Part shown: one piece after another, positions 7,017-14,892 of the stretch
Layout: every line of letters begins with the position of its first letter
Position numbering within the stretch: position 1 is the stretch's first letter
Assembly: GCA_035267785.1 (NCBI GenBank)
Contig: DATFLL010000066.1
Location: 1 to 24,363, forward strand
Length of the DNA: 24,363 nt
Direction of reading: 5' to 3'
DNA from: DATFLL01 sp035267785
GTDB taxonomy: Bacteria > Pseudomonadota > Gammaproteobacteria > DATFLL01
Notes under the pieces: model-generated
Told to the model about the DNA's origin: nothing
The model's input: only the letters and a program-made list of their open reading frames with translations
Database searches by the model: none
Made by a program: the position numbers and the translations under genes

Positions 7017-7739
7017 TTAAGGTGGCGCCCCTTCCCCGTAACCGCGCCGTAATGCCTCCCAATCCCTGTCCCGGAAGGCAAAACCGTGCATCTGCCGATG
7101 AAGCTTGTTCAGCGAGCGGCGCAACCGGGTGAGGTTGCCATAGCTCCATTCGCCGGGGACGCGCTGGCGGCCGCGGTCGAAGTCGATGATGTAGACTCTG
7201 TTGTCGGCGCCGAGCAGGATGTTGTGGGCGTTGAGATCGGCGTGGTCGATACCGACGTCGTGGAAGCGCCGGATGGTCGAGCCGATGGCGGTCCACACGG
7301 CGGGGACGAGCGGCCGGTGCGACAGGCGCTGCGCGAGCGAGCGGGCGTGCGGGATCTGCTCGACGATGATATCGGCCCGGTAGAGCAGGCCGCTGCGCAC
7401 CACACGCGCGGCGACGGGCACCGGCACCGGCAGCCCGAGCTCCTGCATGTGCGCGAGCAAGTGCCACTCTCGCCAGGCGCGTGTCAGGCGTAATCCCAGG
7501 TACAGATACTGGTCGTGCAGGACCCGCGCGGCCATGCCGCCGCGCAGGTAGTGGCGCAGCACCAAGCCGCGGCCCTCAAAGCGCAGGAAGTAGGTGGTGC
7601 CCCGGCCGCGGGCGCGGCCGGTCAGGGCGTGCCGGTCGCGCCAGTATTCGGGCTCGAACCAACGTTCGTCGACTTGGCCGTAGGCCTCGGCGTCGTATAG
7701 GATGTGAGTCTTGTCGTGCGATTGCGTGGACGGATTCAT
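7017..7739 (-). CDS. kdkA: 3-deoxy-D-manno-octulosonic acid kinase
   Basis: A 240-residue protein-kinase-fold enzyme that phosphorylates the 4-position of Kdo on lipid A precursors at the inner membrane face. The family block GRGTTYFLRF (about residues 45-54) begins the nucleotide-binding lobe. The catalytic loop HADLNAHNILL places the base at Asp168 with Asn173, and the metal-binding IIDFDRGR places Asp186. The length equals that of known KdkA proteins. It converges on waaA across array C and is divergent from a GT9 gene with only 7 bp between start codons. Its TAA stop abuts the repeat array. KdkA is known from species whose WaaA adds a single Kdo, so this pair predicts a phosphorylated single-Kdo core. 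Confidence 0.92.
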   Translation of the reverse strand: MNPSTQSHDKTHILYDAEAYGQVDERWFEPEYWRDRHALTGRARGRGTTYFLRFEGRGLVLRHYLRGGMAARVLHDQYLYLGLRLTRAWREWHLLAHMQELGLPVPVPVAARVVRSGLLYRADIIVEQIPHARSLAQRLSHRPLVPAVWTAIGSTIRRFHDVGIDHADLNAHNILLGADNRVYIIDFDRGRQRVPGEWSYGNLTRLRRSLNKLHRQMHGFAFRDRDWEALRRGYGEGAPP

Positions 7740-7749
7740 ATATATAATG
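7737..7749. promoter_or_regulatory. AT-rich island between divergent start codons
   Basis: The two annotated start codons (kdkA ATG at 7739 minus, GT9 ATG at 7747 plus) are separated by just ATATATA. A perfect TATAAT lies at 7743-7748 and overlaps the plus-strand ATG, so it could serve that gene as a -10 only if translation starts further downstream. The minus strand also reads as a -10-like sequence. Ribosome-binding sites and any -35 boxes must lie inside the opposite gene. Confidence 0.4.
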
Positions 7750-8823
7750 GTGTTGCCGCTCGATTCTCCTCCCGACAGCCTGTGTATCCTGCGCCTCTCG
7801 GCCGTCGGCGATATCAGTCACACCCTGCCCATCGTGCGCACGCTGCAGGCCGCCTGGCCCCGGACACGCCTGACCTGGATTATCGGCCGCACCGAACACG
7901 GACTGGTCTACGACATTCCGGGCATCGAATTTATCACCTTTGACAAGTCAAAACGATGGCGCAGTTACGCGCAGGTGCGCCGCGCGCTGCGCGGTCGGCG
8001 TTTCGACGTGCTGCTGCACATGCAGATGTCACTGCGCGCGAGCATCGCGAGCCTGATGGTGGCGGCCGATGTCCGGCTCGGCTTCGATCGCGACCGCGCC
8101 AAGGACCTGCAATGGCTGTTTACCAACGCGCGCATCGCGCCCGGCGGGCGCCAGCACGTTATCGACAGCTTCTTCGGATTCACCGAGGCACTCGGCATCG
8201 CCGAGCACGTGCTGCGCTGGGATATTCCCATCCCGGATGAAGCGCGGGCTTTCGCCGAGCACGAGCTGCCCGGCGATCAACCCACGCTGGTGATCAGTCC
8301 CTGCTCGTCGATGGCCTATCGCAACTGGAACGCGGCAGGCTACGCGGCCGTGGCCGACCATGCGGTCGAACGGCACGGCATGCGCGTGGTATTGAGCGGC
8401 GGGCCGAGTGCCATCGAGGCGCAGTATGCCCGGGATATCGCAGCGGCCGCCCGCGCGCCGCTGGTAAATCTGATCGGACGCACTGATTTGAAACAGCTGC
8501 TCGCGCTTCTGACACGCGCCGACGCGCTAATCGCCCCCGACGCCGGACCGGCCCACCTGGCCACGGCGGTCGGCACCCCGGTAGTTGGCCTGTACGCCAC
8601 CACCAATCCCGACCGCGCCCGGCCGTACCTCAGCGCCGAGTGGGTGATCAACCGCTATTCCGAGGCCGTGCAGGCCAAATATGGTAAGCTACCCGACGAG
8701 CTGCCCTGGGGCACGCGGGTACGCGATCCGGGGACGATGGATCGCATCACGCCTGAGGACGTCATCGCCAAGCTCGACGCCCTGCTCGCGCAGCGACGCG
8801 GGGATGCGACCGGTCCGGGCTGA
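7747..8823 (+). CDS. GT9 glycosyltransferase, heptosyltransferase I-like
   Basis: A 358-residue GT-B protein of the ADP-heptose:LPS heptosyltransferase family. The N-terminal CILRLSAVGDISHTLPIVRTL is the acceptor-side signature. The nucleotide-sugar domain has SPCSSMAYRNWNAAGYAAVA, LSGGPSAIE, and PDAGPAHLATAVGTPVVGLY, the usual GT9 donor loop. The pairing with kdkA and waaA fits addition of the first heptose to Kdo (a WaaC-like job), but the exact acceptor is inferred. The ATG at 7747 places the beta-strand at residue 12; a slightly later start is possible if the TATAAT here is the promoter. It is 70 bp from the membrane transferase downstream. Confidence 0.85.
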   Translation: MVLPLDSPPDSLCILRLSAVGDISHTLPIVRTLQAAWPRTRLTWIIGRTEHGLVYDIPGIEFITFDKSKRWRSYAQVRRALRGRRFDVLLHMQMSLRASIASLMVAADVRLGFDRDRAKDLQWLFTNARIAPGGRQHVIDSFFGFTEALGIAEHVLRWDIPIPDEARAFAEHELPGDQPTLVISPCSSMAYRNWNAAGYAAVADHAVERHGMRVVLSGGPSAIEAQYARDIAAAARAPLVNLIGRTDLKQLLALLTRADALIAPDAGPAHLATAVGTPVVGLYATTNPDRARPYLSAEWVINRYSEAVQAKYGKLPDELPWGTRVRDPGTMDRITPEDVIAKLDALLAQRRGDATGPG

Positions 8824-8852
8824 TCGCCGAGCCGGAGCGGGACGCCCTCACA

Positions 8853-8858
8853 TATAAT
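8853..8858 (+). promoter_or_regulatory. Possible -10 element of the LTA-synthase-like gene
   Basis: A consensus TATAAT stands in an otherwise GC-rich 70-bp gap, 36 bp before the next start codon. I see no convincing -35 at 16-18 bp upstream, so an activator or an upstream promoter may be involved. Confidence 0.35.
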
Positions 8859-8893
8859 CCGATACGCGAGATGGCCGTCGGGCCAAGGACCCT

Positions 8894-10900
8894 ATGGGAC
8901 GCCTAAATAAGATACCGCTCTACCTGCGCGCCCTGCTCGCGCTGGTCGCGCTCGGCCTGGTCGGGCGCATCGTGTTTGCCCTGTTTCATCCGTTCATCAC
9001 CCATCAGCTGAGCACGACGGCAATTGTTCACGCCCTGCTCTGGGGCCTGCGCTTCGATATCGCCATCGCCGCCTTCCTGGCGCTGCTCGCCTATCTGCTG
9101 GCCTATCTCACCGCGCGCCTGCTCGGCTGGCAGTACGCCACGGTGCTGCGCCGCGCGACCTATGTCGCGGCCGTGTTCCTGGTGGTGCTGCAGGGCGCCG
9201 ACGTGATGTATTTCTCCAATACCAGCCGCCACCTCGCCTACGAGGCGCTGGACGCCTTCAATGACGGACCCGAGCTCCTCGCTACCGCCTTGACGCTTTA
9301 TTGGCAATCGCTGCTGGTCGAGCTGGCGCTCATGGCCGCGGCACTGTGGCTGATCGGCCGCTGGATGCGCTCGCCCGAAACGCCCCCGCCGACGGCCGGG
9401 CGCGGCTGGCGCCGGTTCAAACCCGAGCTTGGTCTGATCGTCGTGCTGCTGGCCTCGCCGCTGATGATCCGCGGCGGCGTTCAGTCGATCCCGCTCGAAC
9501 CGCTGCATGCCCAGGAGATCGGCGACTCGCGCGAGGCGAGCCTGGCGCTGAACGGTGCGTACAACGCCCTGTTCTTTTCGTTGAGCAGCAAGGAGCTGCA
9601 TCCGGTCCCCATCAACTTCCCCGACAACGCTCACACGCAGGCCATCGTACGCGCGCTGTATCCGCATCACGCGGCTTCGACGGCCGGCGCCCCGCGCGAC
9701 TACAACGTCATCGTGATCCTGCTCGAGAGCTGGCCGGCGGCCTACATGAAGTCCTACGGCTACGACAAAGACGTCACGCCGCATTTCGATGCGCTGCGCA
9801 AGGTCTCGCTGACCACCGAGGGCATGCTGGCCGGCGGCCACCGCACCACCGAGGGCATGTTCGCCACGTTCTGCTCGGAGCAAAATCCGCTGGGCGCGAC
9901 GGTCGCGCAGACGCCGCTGGAGAATTTCGGCTATACCTGTCTGCCACAGATACTACGCCAGCGCGGCTACTCGACCGCCTTCTTCCAGGGCACGCACAAG
10001 AACACCAGCGGCACCGGGGCGTTCGCCCAGCTGCTCGGCTTTGAGGGCAGCTACGGCAAAGAGGACATCCACCACAGGCGCTACAGCCTCAATAACTGGG
10101 GCGTGCACGATCCGGACCTGTACGCCTTCGTGCACAAGAAACTGGACGCGATGCACCAGCCGTTCCTGATCGGTATCAACACCGCGACCACCCACGACGT
10201 TGAGCTGCCCGACGGCGTCAAGCCGACCTTCGGCACGGACACGCTGGTGCATCGCAACCTCAACGTGCTGCACTTCGCCGACTGGGCGCTGGCCGGTTTC
10301 CTCGACGCGGTAAACAAGGACCCGAAGATAGGCCCCACGTTGTTCGTGGTGCTGGCCGATCACACGACGATCTTCAACCAGAACAACTTCAACAACTACA
10401 ACATCCCCTTCCTGATCTACGCCCCCGGGATCGTCAAACCGAACTATGTGGATCGCATGGTCTCCCAGCGCGACGTTGCCCCGACCGTGCTCGACCTGCT
10501 GCACCTGCCGCAGGTACCCTGGTTCACCGGCAAGAGCGTGCTGCACGACGACCGCGGCCCCTACTTCGCCGACTACTACAACAACGGCATCCTCGGCTGG
10601 ATCGAGGGCTCGCGCCTGGTGGAGCTGCCGGTCAACGACCCGCGCCAGCTGCGCTGTTTCGATTACCGCCAGGACCGCCGCCAGCGCCACCCGCTCGACT
10701 GCGGCGCCCACGACCGGGAGCTGGGCACGCAGGCAATGGCCTTCACCCGCGTCGCTCAGGACCTGCTGTTCAAGGGCAGGCTGCGCCGCTTCGCCGCCCT
10801 GAAGGGACAAGGCAGCGGCCCGCGCACCGCCAGGGCCGCGGCGGCGGCGGAGGGCAGCGCGACCCAGGCCCCGCCGACCACGGCCGTCACGACCCGCTAA
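8894..10900 (+). CDS. LTA synthase/MdoB-family membrane phosphotransferase
   Basis: A 668-residue protein with about five N-terminal membrane segments (residues about 10-30, 45-75, 85-105, 130-155, 170-190) and a periplasmic sulfatase-fold domain from about residue 265. Metal and catalytic positions are visible: Glu278 in ILLESWPA, the nucleophile region GGHRTTEGMFATFCS (probably Thr318), and Asp489-His490 in VVLADHTT. Family members transfer phosphoglycerol or phosphoethanolamine to glycans or lipids. In a Gram-negative LPS locus the likely role is a phospho-substituent on LPS or periplasmic glucan, but the donor is not known. AAGGA lies 6-10 nt before the ATG. The C-terminal ~35 residues are low-complexity Ala/Gly/Thr. 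A strong GC hairpin follows the stop. Confidence 0.88.
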   Translation: MGRLNKIPLYLRALLALVALGLVGRIVFALFHPFITHQLSTTAIVHALLWGLRFDIAIAAFLALLAYLLAYLTARLLGWQYATVLRRATYVAAVFLVVLQGADVMYFSNTSRHLAYEALDAFNDGPELLATALTLYWQSLLVELALMAAALWLIGRWMRSPETPPPTAGRGWRRFKPELGLIVVLLASPLMIRGGVQSIPLEPLHAQEIGDSREASLALNGAYNALFFSLSSKELHPVPINFPDNAHTQAIVRALYPHHAASTAGAPRDYNVIVILLESWPAAYMKSYGYDKDVTPHFDALRKVSLTTEGMLAGGHRTTEGMFATFCSEQNPLGATVAQTPLENFGYTCLPQILRQRGYSTAFFQGTHKNTSGTGAFAQLLGFEGSYGKEDIHHRRYSLNNWGVHDPDLYAFVHKKLDAMHQPFLIGINTATTHDVELPDGVKPTFGTDTLVHRNLNVLHFADWALAGFLDAVNKDPKIGPTLFVVLADHTTIFNQNNFNNYNIPFLIYAPGIVKPNYVDRMVSQRDVAPTVLDLLHLPQVPWFTGKSVLHDDRGPYFADYYNNGILGWIEGSRLVELPVNDPRQLRCFDYRQDRRQRHPLDCGAHDRELGTQAMAFTRVAQDLLFKGRLRRFAALKGQGSGPRTARAAAAAEGSATQAPPTTAVTTR

Positions 10901-10905
10901 ACCGC

Positions 10906-10930
10906 CGCCGCGGGGCACCGCCCCGCGGCG
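10906..10930 (+). terminator. GC-rich hairpin after the LTA-synthase-like gene
   Basis: Perfect 11-bp arms (10906-10916 and 10920-10930) with a 3-nt loop lie 6 bp after the stop codon. Only two T residues follow, so efficiency as an intrinsic terminator is uncertain. The position and stability still suggest transcript end formation. Confidence 0.6.
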
Positions 10931-10973
10931 TTCGAAGAGCCCGGCAGGCGCCGGATCGGCCGCCAAGCGCCGG

Positions 10974-10999
10974 TTTTCACTGGGGAAATATGCTAGTAT
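10974..10999 (+). promoter_or_regulatory. Possible ugd promoter
   Basis: TAGTAT (10994-10999) is preceded by TGC, giving an extended -10 box, with a weak TTTTCA at 10974-10979. The spacer is short, but extended -10 promoters tolerate this. Transcription would start near 11006, giving a leader of about 78 nt before ugd. Confidence 0.4.
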
Positions 11000-11083
11000 G
11001 CGCGCCAACATCCGGCCCGCGCGGGTCGGTGCGGTGCGCGGCACCGCCAAGCCCTTGAATTAAGTAGCAACTGGGACGGATTG

Positions 11084-12415
11084 ATGAATATTGTTGTGGT
11101 AGGCACAGGATATGTGGGCCTGGTCACGGGCGCCTGTTTCGCGGAGATGGGCAACACCGTGACCTGCGTGGACATCGACACGGCGAAGATCGAGAACCTC
11201 AAGAAGGGCATCCTGCCCATCTACGAGCCCGGGCTCGAGGAGCTGGTCGAAAACAACTTCAAGGAAGGGCGCCTGCGCTTTACCACCTCGCTGCCCGAGG
11301 CCATGGCCGATGCGAATTTGTACTTCATCGCCGTGGGCACCCCCCCGGGCGAAGACGGCTCGGCCGACCTGCAGTACGTCCTCGCCGTGGCCCGCGACAT
11401 CGGCCGGCACATGACCGGCTACAGCGTTATCGTCGACAAGTCCACGGTGCCGGTCGGAACGGCCGACAAGGTCCGCGCCGCCGTGCAGGAAGAGCTCGAC
11501 GCCCGCGGCGAGCAGCTCGACTTCGACGTGGTCAGCAACCCCGAATTCCTGAAAGAAGGCGCCGCAATCGCCGACTTCATGTATCCCGACCGCGTGGTCA
11601 TCGGCGCCGAGAGCGAGCCGGCCATCAAGATGATGCGCGACCTGTACGGCCCATTCACCCGCAATCACGAGCGCACGCTGGTCATGGGCGTGCGCGATGC
11701 GGAGATGACCAAGTACACCGCCAACGCGATGCTGGCGACCAAGATCTCCTTCATGAACGAGATCGCCAACCTGTGCGACCGCCTCGGCGTGGACGTGGAG
11801 AACGTGCGCCAGGGTATCGGCTCGGACAGCCGCATCGGCTTTTCCTTCATCTATCCGGGCTGCGGTTACGGCGGTTCGTGCTTCCCGAAGGACGTCAAGG
11901 CGCTGGTGCGCACCGCGATGGAGAACGACTACGAGCCCAAGGTGCTGCTCGCCGTCGAAGAGCGCAACGAGATGCAAAAGCACCGCCTGTTCGAGAAGAT
12001 CGTCGAGCGCTACGGCAATGATCTCAGCGGCCTGACCTTCGGCATTTGGGGCCTGGCCTTCAAGCCGGGCACGGACGACATGCGCGAGGCACCGTCCAAG
12101 GTACTGCTGCACGAGATCATCGGCGCCGGCGGGCGGGCCATCGGCTATGACCCGGTGGCGATAGACGTGGCGCGGCGCGAGCTGCCGGCCGACTGGTTCG
12201 ATCACGGCCACCTGCGTCTCGCCGAGCACCAGTACGGGGCACTGGAAGACGTCGATGCCCTGGTGCTGGTCACGGAATGGAAGCCGTTTCGCAACCCGGA
12301 CTTCGCCAAGATGAAGAACGCCATGAAGGCGGCCGTGATCTTCGATGGGCGCAATCTGTACGAACCCGAGCAGCTGGCCGAGCTCGGCTTCGAGTACACC
12401 GGCATCGGCCGCTGA
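11084..12415 (+). CDS. ugd: UDP-glucose 6-dehydrogenase
   Basis: A 443-residue enzyme that oxidises UDP-glucose to UDP-glucuronate with two NAD+ in the cytosol. The N-terminal NAD-binding motif is VVVGTGYVGLVTGACFAE. The middle domain has KSTVPVGTADKV and SNPEFLKEGAAIADFMYPDR. The active-site loop YGGSCFPKDVKAL gives the catalytic Cys266. The C-terminal domain contains GLAFKPGTDDMREAPS. All key parts are present and the length is standard. The ATG at 11084 follows a purine-rich GGGACGGA. The next gene, a UDP-glucuronate decarboxylase, starts 28 bp after its stop, so the two form a UDP-Glc to UDP-GlcA to UDP-xylose unit. Confidence 0.95.
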   Translation: MNIVVVGTGYVGLVTGACFAEMGNTVTCVDIDTAKIENLKKGILPIYEPGLEELVENNFKEGRLRFTTSLPEAMADANLYFIAVGTPPGEDGSADLQYVLAVARDIGRHMTGYSVIVDKSTVPVGTADKVRAAVQEELDARGEQLDFDVVSNPEFLKEGAAIADFMYPDRVVIGAESEPAIKMMRDLYGPFTRNHERTLVMGVRDAEMTKYTANAMLATKISFMNEIANLCDRLGVDVENVRQGIGSDSRIGFSFIYPGCGYGGSCFPKDVKALVRTAMENDYEPKVLLAVEERNEMQKHRLFEKIVERYGNDLSGLTFGIWGLAFKPGTDDMREAPSKVLLHEIIGAGGRAIGYDPVAIDVARRELPADWFDHGHLRLAEHQYGALEDVDALVLVTEWKPFRNPDFAKMKNAMKAAVIFDGRNLYEPEQLAELGFEYTGIGR

Positions 12416-12443
12416 CGCGCCGCACAAAAGGGAAGGCAAGCGC

Positions 12444-13406
12444 ATGAGAAATTACGATCGCAAACGCGTCCTGGTCACGGGCGGGGCCGGCTTTCTGGGC
12501 TCGCACCTGTGCGAGCGGCTGCTCGAGCAGGGCCACGACGTGCTGTGCGTGGACAATTTCTTCACGGGCACCAAGGACAACATCGAGACGCTGCTCGACC
12601 ATCACCACTTCGACCTCATACGCCACGACGTAACCTTTCCGCTGTACGTCGAGGTCGACGAGATCTACAACCTGGCCTGCCCCGCCTCGCCGATACACTA
12701 CCAGCACGATCCCGTCCAGACGACCAAGACCAGCGTTCACGGCGCCATCAACATGCTGGGCCTGGCCAAGCGTACGCACGCGAAAATCCTGCAGGCCTCG
12801 ACCAGCGAGGTCTACGGCGACCCGGAGGTCCATCCGCAGACCGAGGGCTACTGGGGCCACGTCAATCCGATAGGCTTTCGCTCCTGCTACGACGAGGGCA
12901 AGCGCTGCGCCGAGACGCTGTTCTTCGACTACCGGCGCCAGCACAACGTCGCCATCAAGGTCGCGCGCCTGTTCAACACCTACGGCCCGCGCATGCATCC
13001 CAACGACGGACGCGTGGTGTCCAACTTCATCGTCCAGGCACTCAAGGGCGAGGACATCACGATCTACGGCGACGGGTCGCAGACCCGCTCCTTCTGCTAC
13101 GTCGACGAGCTCGTCGACGCCCTCATGCGCCTGATGGACACGCCGGACGACTTCACCGGCCCCGTCAACCTGGGCAATCCCGGCGAATTCACCATCCGCG
13201 AGCTGGCCGAGAAGGTCATCGAGCTGACCGGCTCCAAGTCCAAGCTGGTCAGCAAACCCCTGCCCCACGACGATCCCAAGCAGCGTCAGCCCGACATCAC
13301 GCTGGCCAAGAAGGAACTGAAGTGGGAGCCGACCATCCCACTGGCCGAAGGGCTCAAGCACACCATCGCGTACTTCGAGGAACGTATCCGCCGCGGCCTT
13401 GCGTAG
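12444..13406 (+). CDS. UDP-glucuronate decarboxylase (UDP-xylose synthase)
   Basis: A 320-residue short-chain dehydrogenase-type enzyme. It has the N-terminal VTGGAGFLGSHLCERLL NAD site, DNFFTGTKDNI, the UXS signature LACPASPIHYQHDPVQTTKT, and the catalytic CYDEGKRCAETL with Tyr149 and Lys153. Further family blocks are RLFNTYGPRMHPNDGRVVSNF and GDGSQTRSFCYVDELV. These features separate UXS from UDP-galactose epimerase. It turns UDP-glucuronate into UDP-xylose with release of CO2, in the cytosol. The ATG at 12444 has an AAGGGAAGG ribosome-binding site; the open frame upstream belongs to the end of ugd in another phase. It is coupled to ugd. The TAG stop lies at the edge of a dispersed hairpin repeat. 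Confidence 0.92.
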   Translation: MRNYDRKRVLVTGGAGFLGSHLCERLLEQGHDVLCVDNFFTGTKDNIETLLDHHHFDLIRHDVTFPLYVEVDEIYNLACPASPIHYQHDPVQTTKTSVHGAINMLGLAKRTHAKILQASTSEVYGDPEVHPQTEGYWGHVNPIGFRSCYDEGKRCAETLFFDYRRQHNVAIKVARLFNTYGPRMHPNDGRVVSNFIVQALKGEDITIYGDGSQTRSFCYVDELVDALMRLMDTPDDFTGPVNLGNPGEFTIRELAEKVIELTGSKSKLVSKPLPHDDPKQRQPDITLAKKELKWEPTIPLAEGLKHTIAYFEERIRRGLA

Positions 13407-13632
13407 GATGCGGTGAGGCACGAACCGCATCGCGCACGTTAATCACCTGGCGGGTCGAGAAGACGACCGTATGTGCCGATAGCAAGCGCCCTGGAAAGGA
13501 ACACAAAGGACGCGGAGAACGCAGAGAAGAGTCGTTATTGAAATGACGACTCCTGTCTCCGTGCCTCCGTGTCCTCTGTGGTTAAACGGGCGCCGAACTG
13601 AGCCCGTCGGACGCGGTGAGGTACGAACCGCT
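13407..13632 (+). repeat. Dispersed hairpin repeats between convergent genes
   Basis: Two copies of a 19-bp unit differing at one base (13410-13428 and 13613-13631) bracket this gap. Each folds with GCGGT/ACCGC arms; the first copy extends to a perfect 8-bp stem (13407-13414 with 13424-13431). Between them, 13500-13527 and 13556-13583 form imperfect 28-bp inverted arms around a perfect 7-bp inner stem (13529-13535 with 13546-13552). The last part resembles a widely seen intergenic repeat ending in a CTCTGTGGTTAAA-like tail. The copies touch the stop codons of both flanking genes. Confidence 0.8.
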
Positions 13633-14751
13633 TCAGTCGAACAGAATCGACTCCAGCTCGGCGAAGTGCCGTTCCTGCGAGAAGCGCTCATCGGCCTCGA
13701 CCCGCCCGGCCGCGGCCAGGCGCGCACACAGGGCCGGGGCATTGGCCAGCCGTGCCAGTGCCCGCGCCAGCCCATCGGCATCGCCCGGTTCGAACAACAG
13801 GCCCGTCTCGCCGTCGCGGATGATCTCGGGCACACCGCCTGCGTTCGTGCCGATAACCGCCGTACCCGCCCGCATCGCCTCGATCAACACCAGGCCGAAG
13901 GTCTCGGCATCGCTGGCCAGCACCACGGCGTCGAAACAGCCCATGACGGCGGGCGGGTTCTCGTGGAAACCCAGATAGCGCACCCGGTCCGCCAGCCCGG
14001 CCTCGTCCAGACCAGCCATCAGGCCGTCGAAATAGGCCTGGTCCATGACGTGGCCGACCAGGGCGGCGCGCACGTCCAGCCCCTGCGAGCTCAGCTGCCC
14101 GATTGCCTCGACCAGCAGATGCTGGCCCTTGCCGCGCTCGATGCGCCCGAACAGCGCGACCCGGAAATTGCCCTCGGCCAAACCGGCCCCGTCGAAAAAG
14201 CCGCGGCATGCCTCGGGGTCGAGCGTCTGGGGGGCGGCGACACCGTAATACAGGAGTCGGATGCGGTCGTCGGGCAGAGGCAGAAAGCGCACCGCCTCCT
14301 CGTACAGGCGCCGGGAGATGACCGTGTAGAGGTCGACCTGGCTGTACAGAAAGCGGTGGTACGCGTCGCGCTTGTGGCGAGTCAGTGCCATCTGGCGGCT
14401 GTAGACCAGGCGCACGGGGCGGCGGCAAAGGCGCTTGGCGAGCACCGCGAGGTTCAGGTCCTTGCCCCAGTGCATGTGCAGGACGTCGACCCGCTCGCGC
14501 TCCATCAACCGTGCAAGGCGCCGCGCCGCGAACCGGGGCCAGAGCCGGGCTCGTACCCGCAGGGGTGAATACGGGATTCCTGCGCCCTCCAGGCGCGAGG
14601 CGAGTCGGGTTCCCGGGGCTACCACGGCGAGGCAGCGTCCCTCGGCGTGAAAATGGCGGATCACCCGGTCCGCATACAGCTCCAGCCCCCCGTGACCGGT
14701 GGACAGACACAGCTCGAGGACCTTTTTGGAACGGCTTGGGGTATCGGGCAT
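13633..14751 (-). CDS. GT4-family glycosyltransferase
   Basis: A 372-residue GT-B glycosyltransferase of the GT4 type. The N-terminal domain starts ELCLSTGHGGLELYADRV, with a glycine-rich acceptor loop. The C-terminal donor domain contains VALFGRIERGKGQHLLVEAI and the E-x7-E block DAETFGLVLIEAMRAG, followed by GTNAGGVPEIIRDGETGLL, the usual nucleotide-sugar binding region. Such enzymes are retaining transferases that build LPS core or polysaccharide on the cytosolic side; the sugar is unknown. It is transcribed opposite to its neighbours: convergent with the UDP-xylose synthase gene and divergent from the GT9 gene downstream. No strong ribosome-binding site precedes the ATG at 14751. Confidence 0.87.
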   Translation of the reverse strand: MPDTPSRSKKVLELCLSTGHGGLELYADRVIRHFHAEGRCLAVVAPGTRLASRLEGAGIPYSPLRVRARLWPRFAARRLARLMERERVDVLHMHWGKDLNLAVLAKRLCRRPVRLVYSRQMALTRHKRDAYHRFLYSQVDLYTVISRRLYEEAVRFLPLPDDRIRLLYYGVAAPQTLDPEACRGFFDGAGLAEGNFRVALFGRIERGKGQHLLVEAIGQLSSQGLDVRAALVGHVMDQAYFDGLMAGLDEAGLADRVRYLGFHENPPAVMGCFDAVVLASDAETFGLVLIEAMRAGTAVIGTNAGGVPEIIRDGETGLLFEPGDADGLARALARLANAPALCARLAAAGRVEADERFSQERHFAELESILFD

Positions 14752-14804
14752 GGACGGCGCTTGTTCGAGGTTGATTGTGCCGGCTCCGGCCTATTGGCGA
14801 CCGG

Positions 14805-14820
14805 GCTATTGTAAAATAGC
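14805..14820. promoter_or_regulatory. Palindrome and possible -10 in a divergent promoter region
   Basis: GCTATT-GTAA-AATAGC is a perfect 6-bp inverted repeat in the 137-bp gap between divergent glycosyltransferase genes. It contains TAAAAT (14812-14817), a plausible -10 for the plus strand, and TACAAT on the minus strand. It could be an operator overlapping divergent promoters. The -35 regions are weak. Confidence 0.35.
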
Positions 14821-14823
14821 GCC

Positions 14824-14892
14824 ATGATCGATTGGGATTTTATTGACCGGTGCCTGGCCTGTGGCCGACGTCCCGAAGAGGAGCCGGCATGA
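14824..14892 (+). CDS. Possible 22-codon leader ORF coupled to the GT9 gene
   Basis: An ATG at 14824 opens a 22-residue frame, MIDWDFIDRCLACGRRPEEE followed by Pro-Ala, whose TGA stop overlaps the ATG of the next gene as ATGA. This is the arrangement of translational coupling. It contains a CxxC pair and acidic ends. If TAAAAT at 14812-14817 is a -10 box, transcription would start near the A of this ATG, giving a leaderless message. I know no family for it, and it may be chance. Confidence 0.35.
   Translation: MIDWDFIDRCLACGRRPEEEPA

Noticed and set aside
9953..11050. Open frame of 365 codons antisense to the LTA-synthase-like gene
   Set aside because: Covers a terminator-like hairpin and a promoter region as well as the real gene; no family features.
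12270..13430. Open frame of 386 codons antisense to the UDP-xylose synthase gene
   Set aside because: Shadow of a clear UXS gene with a good ribosome-binding site; Val/Leu/Gly-rich nonsense translation.
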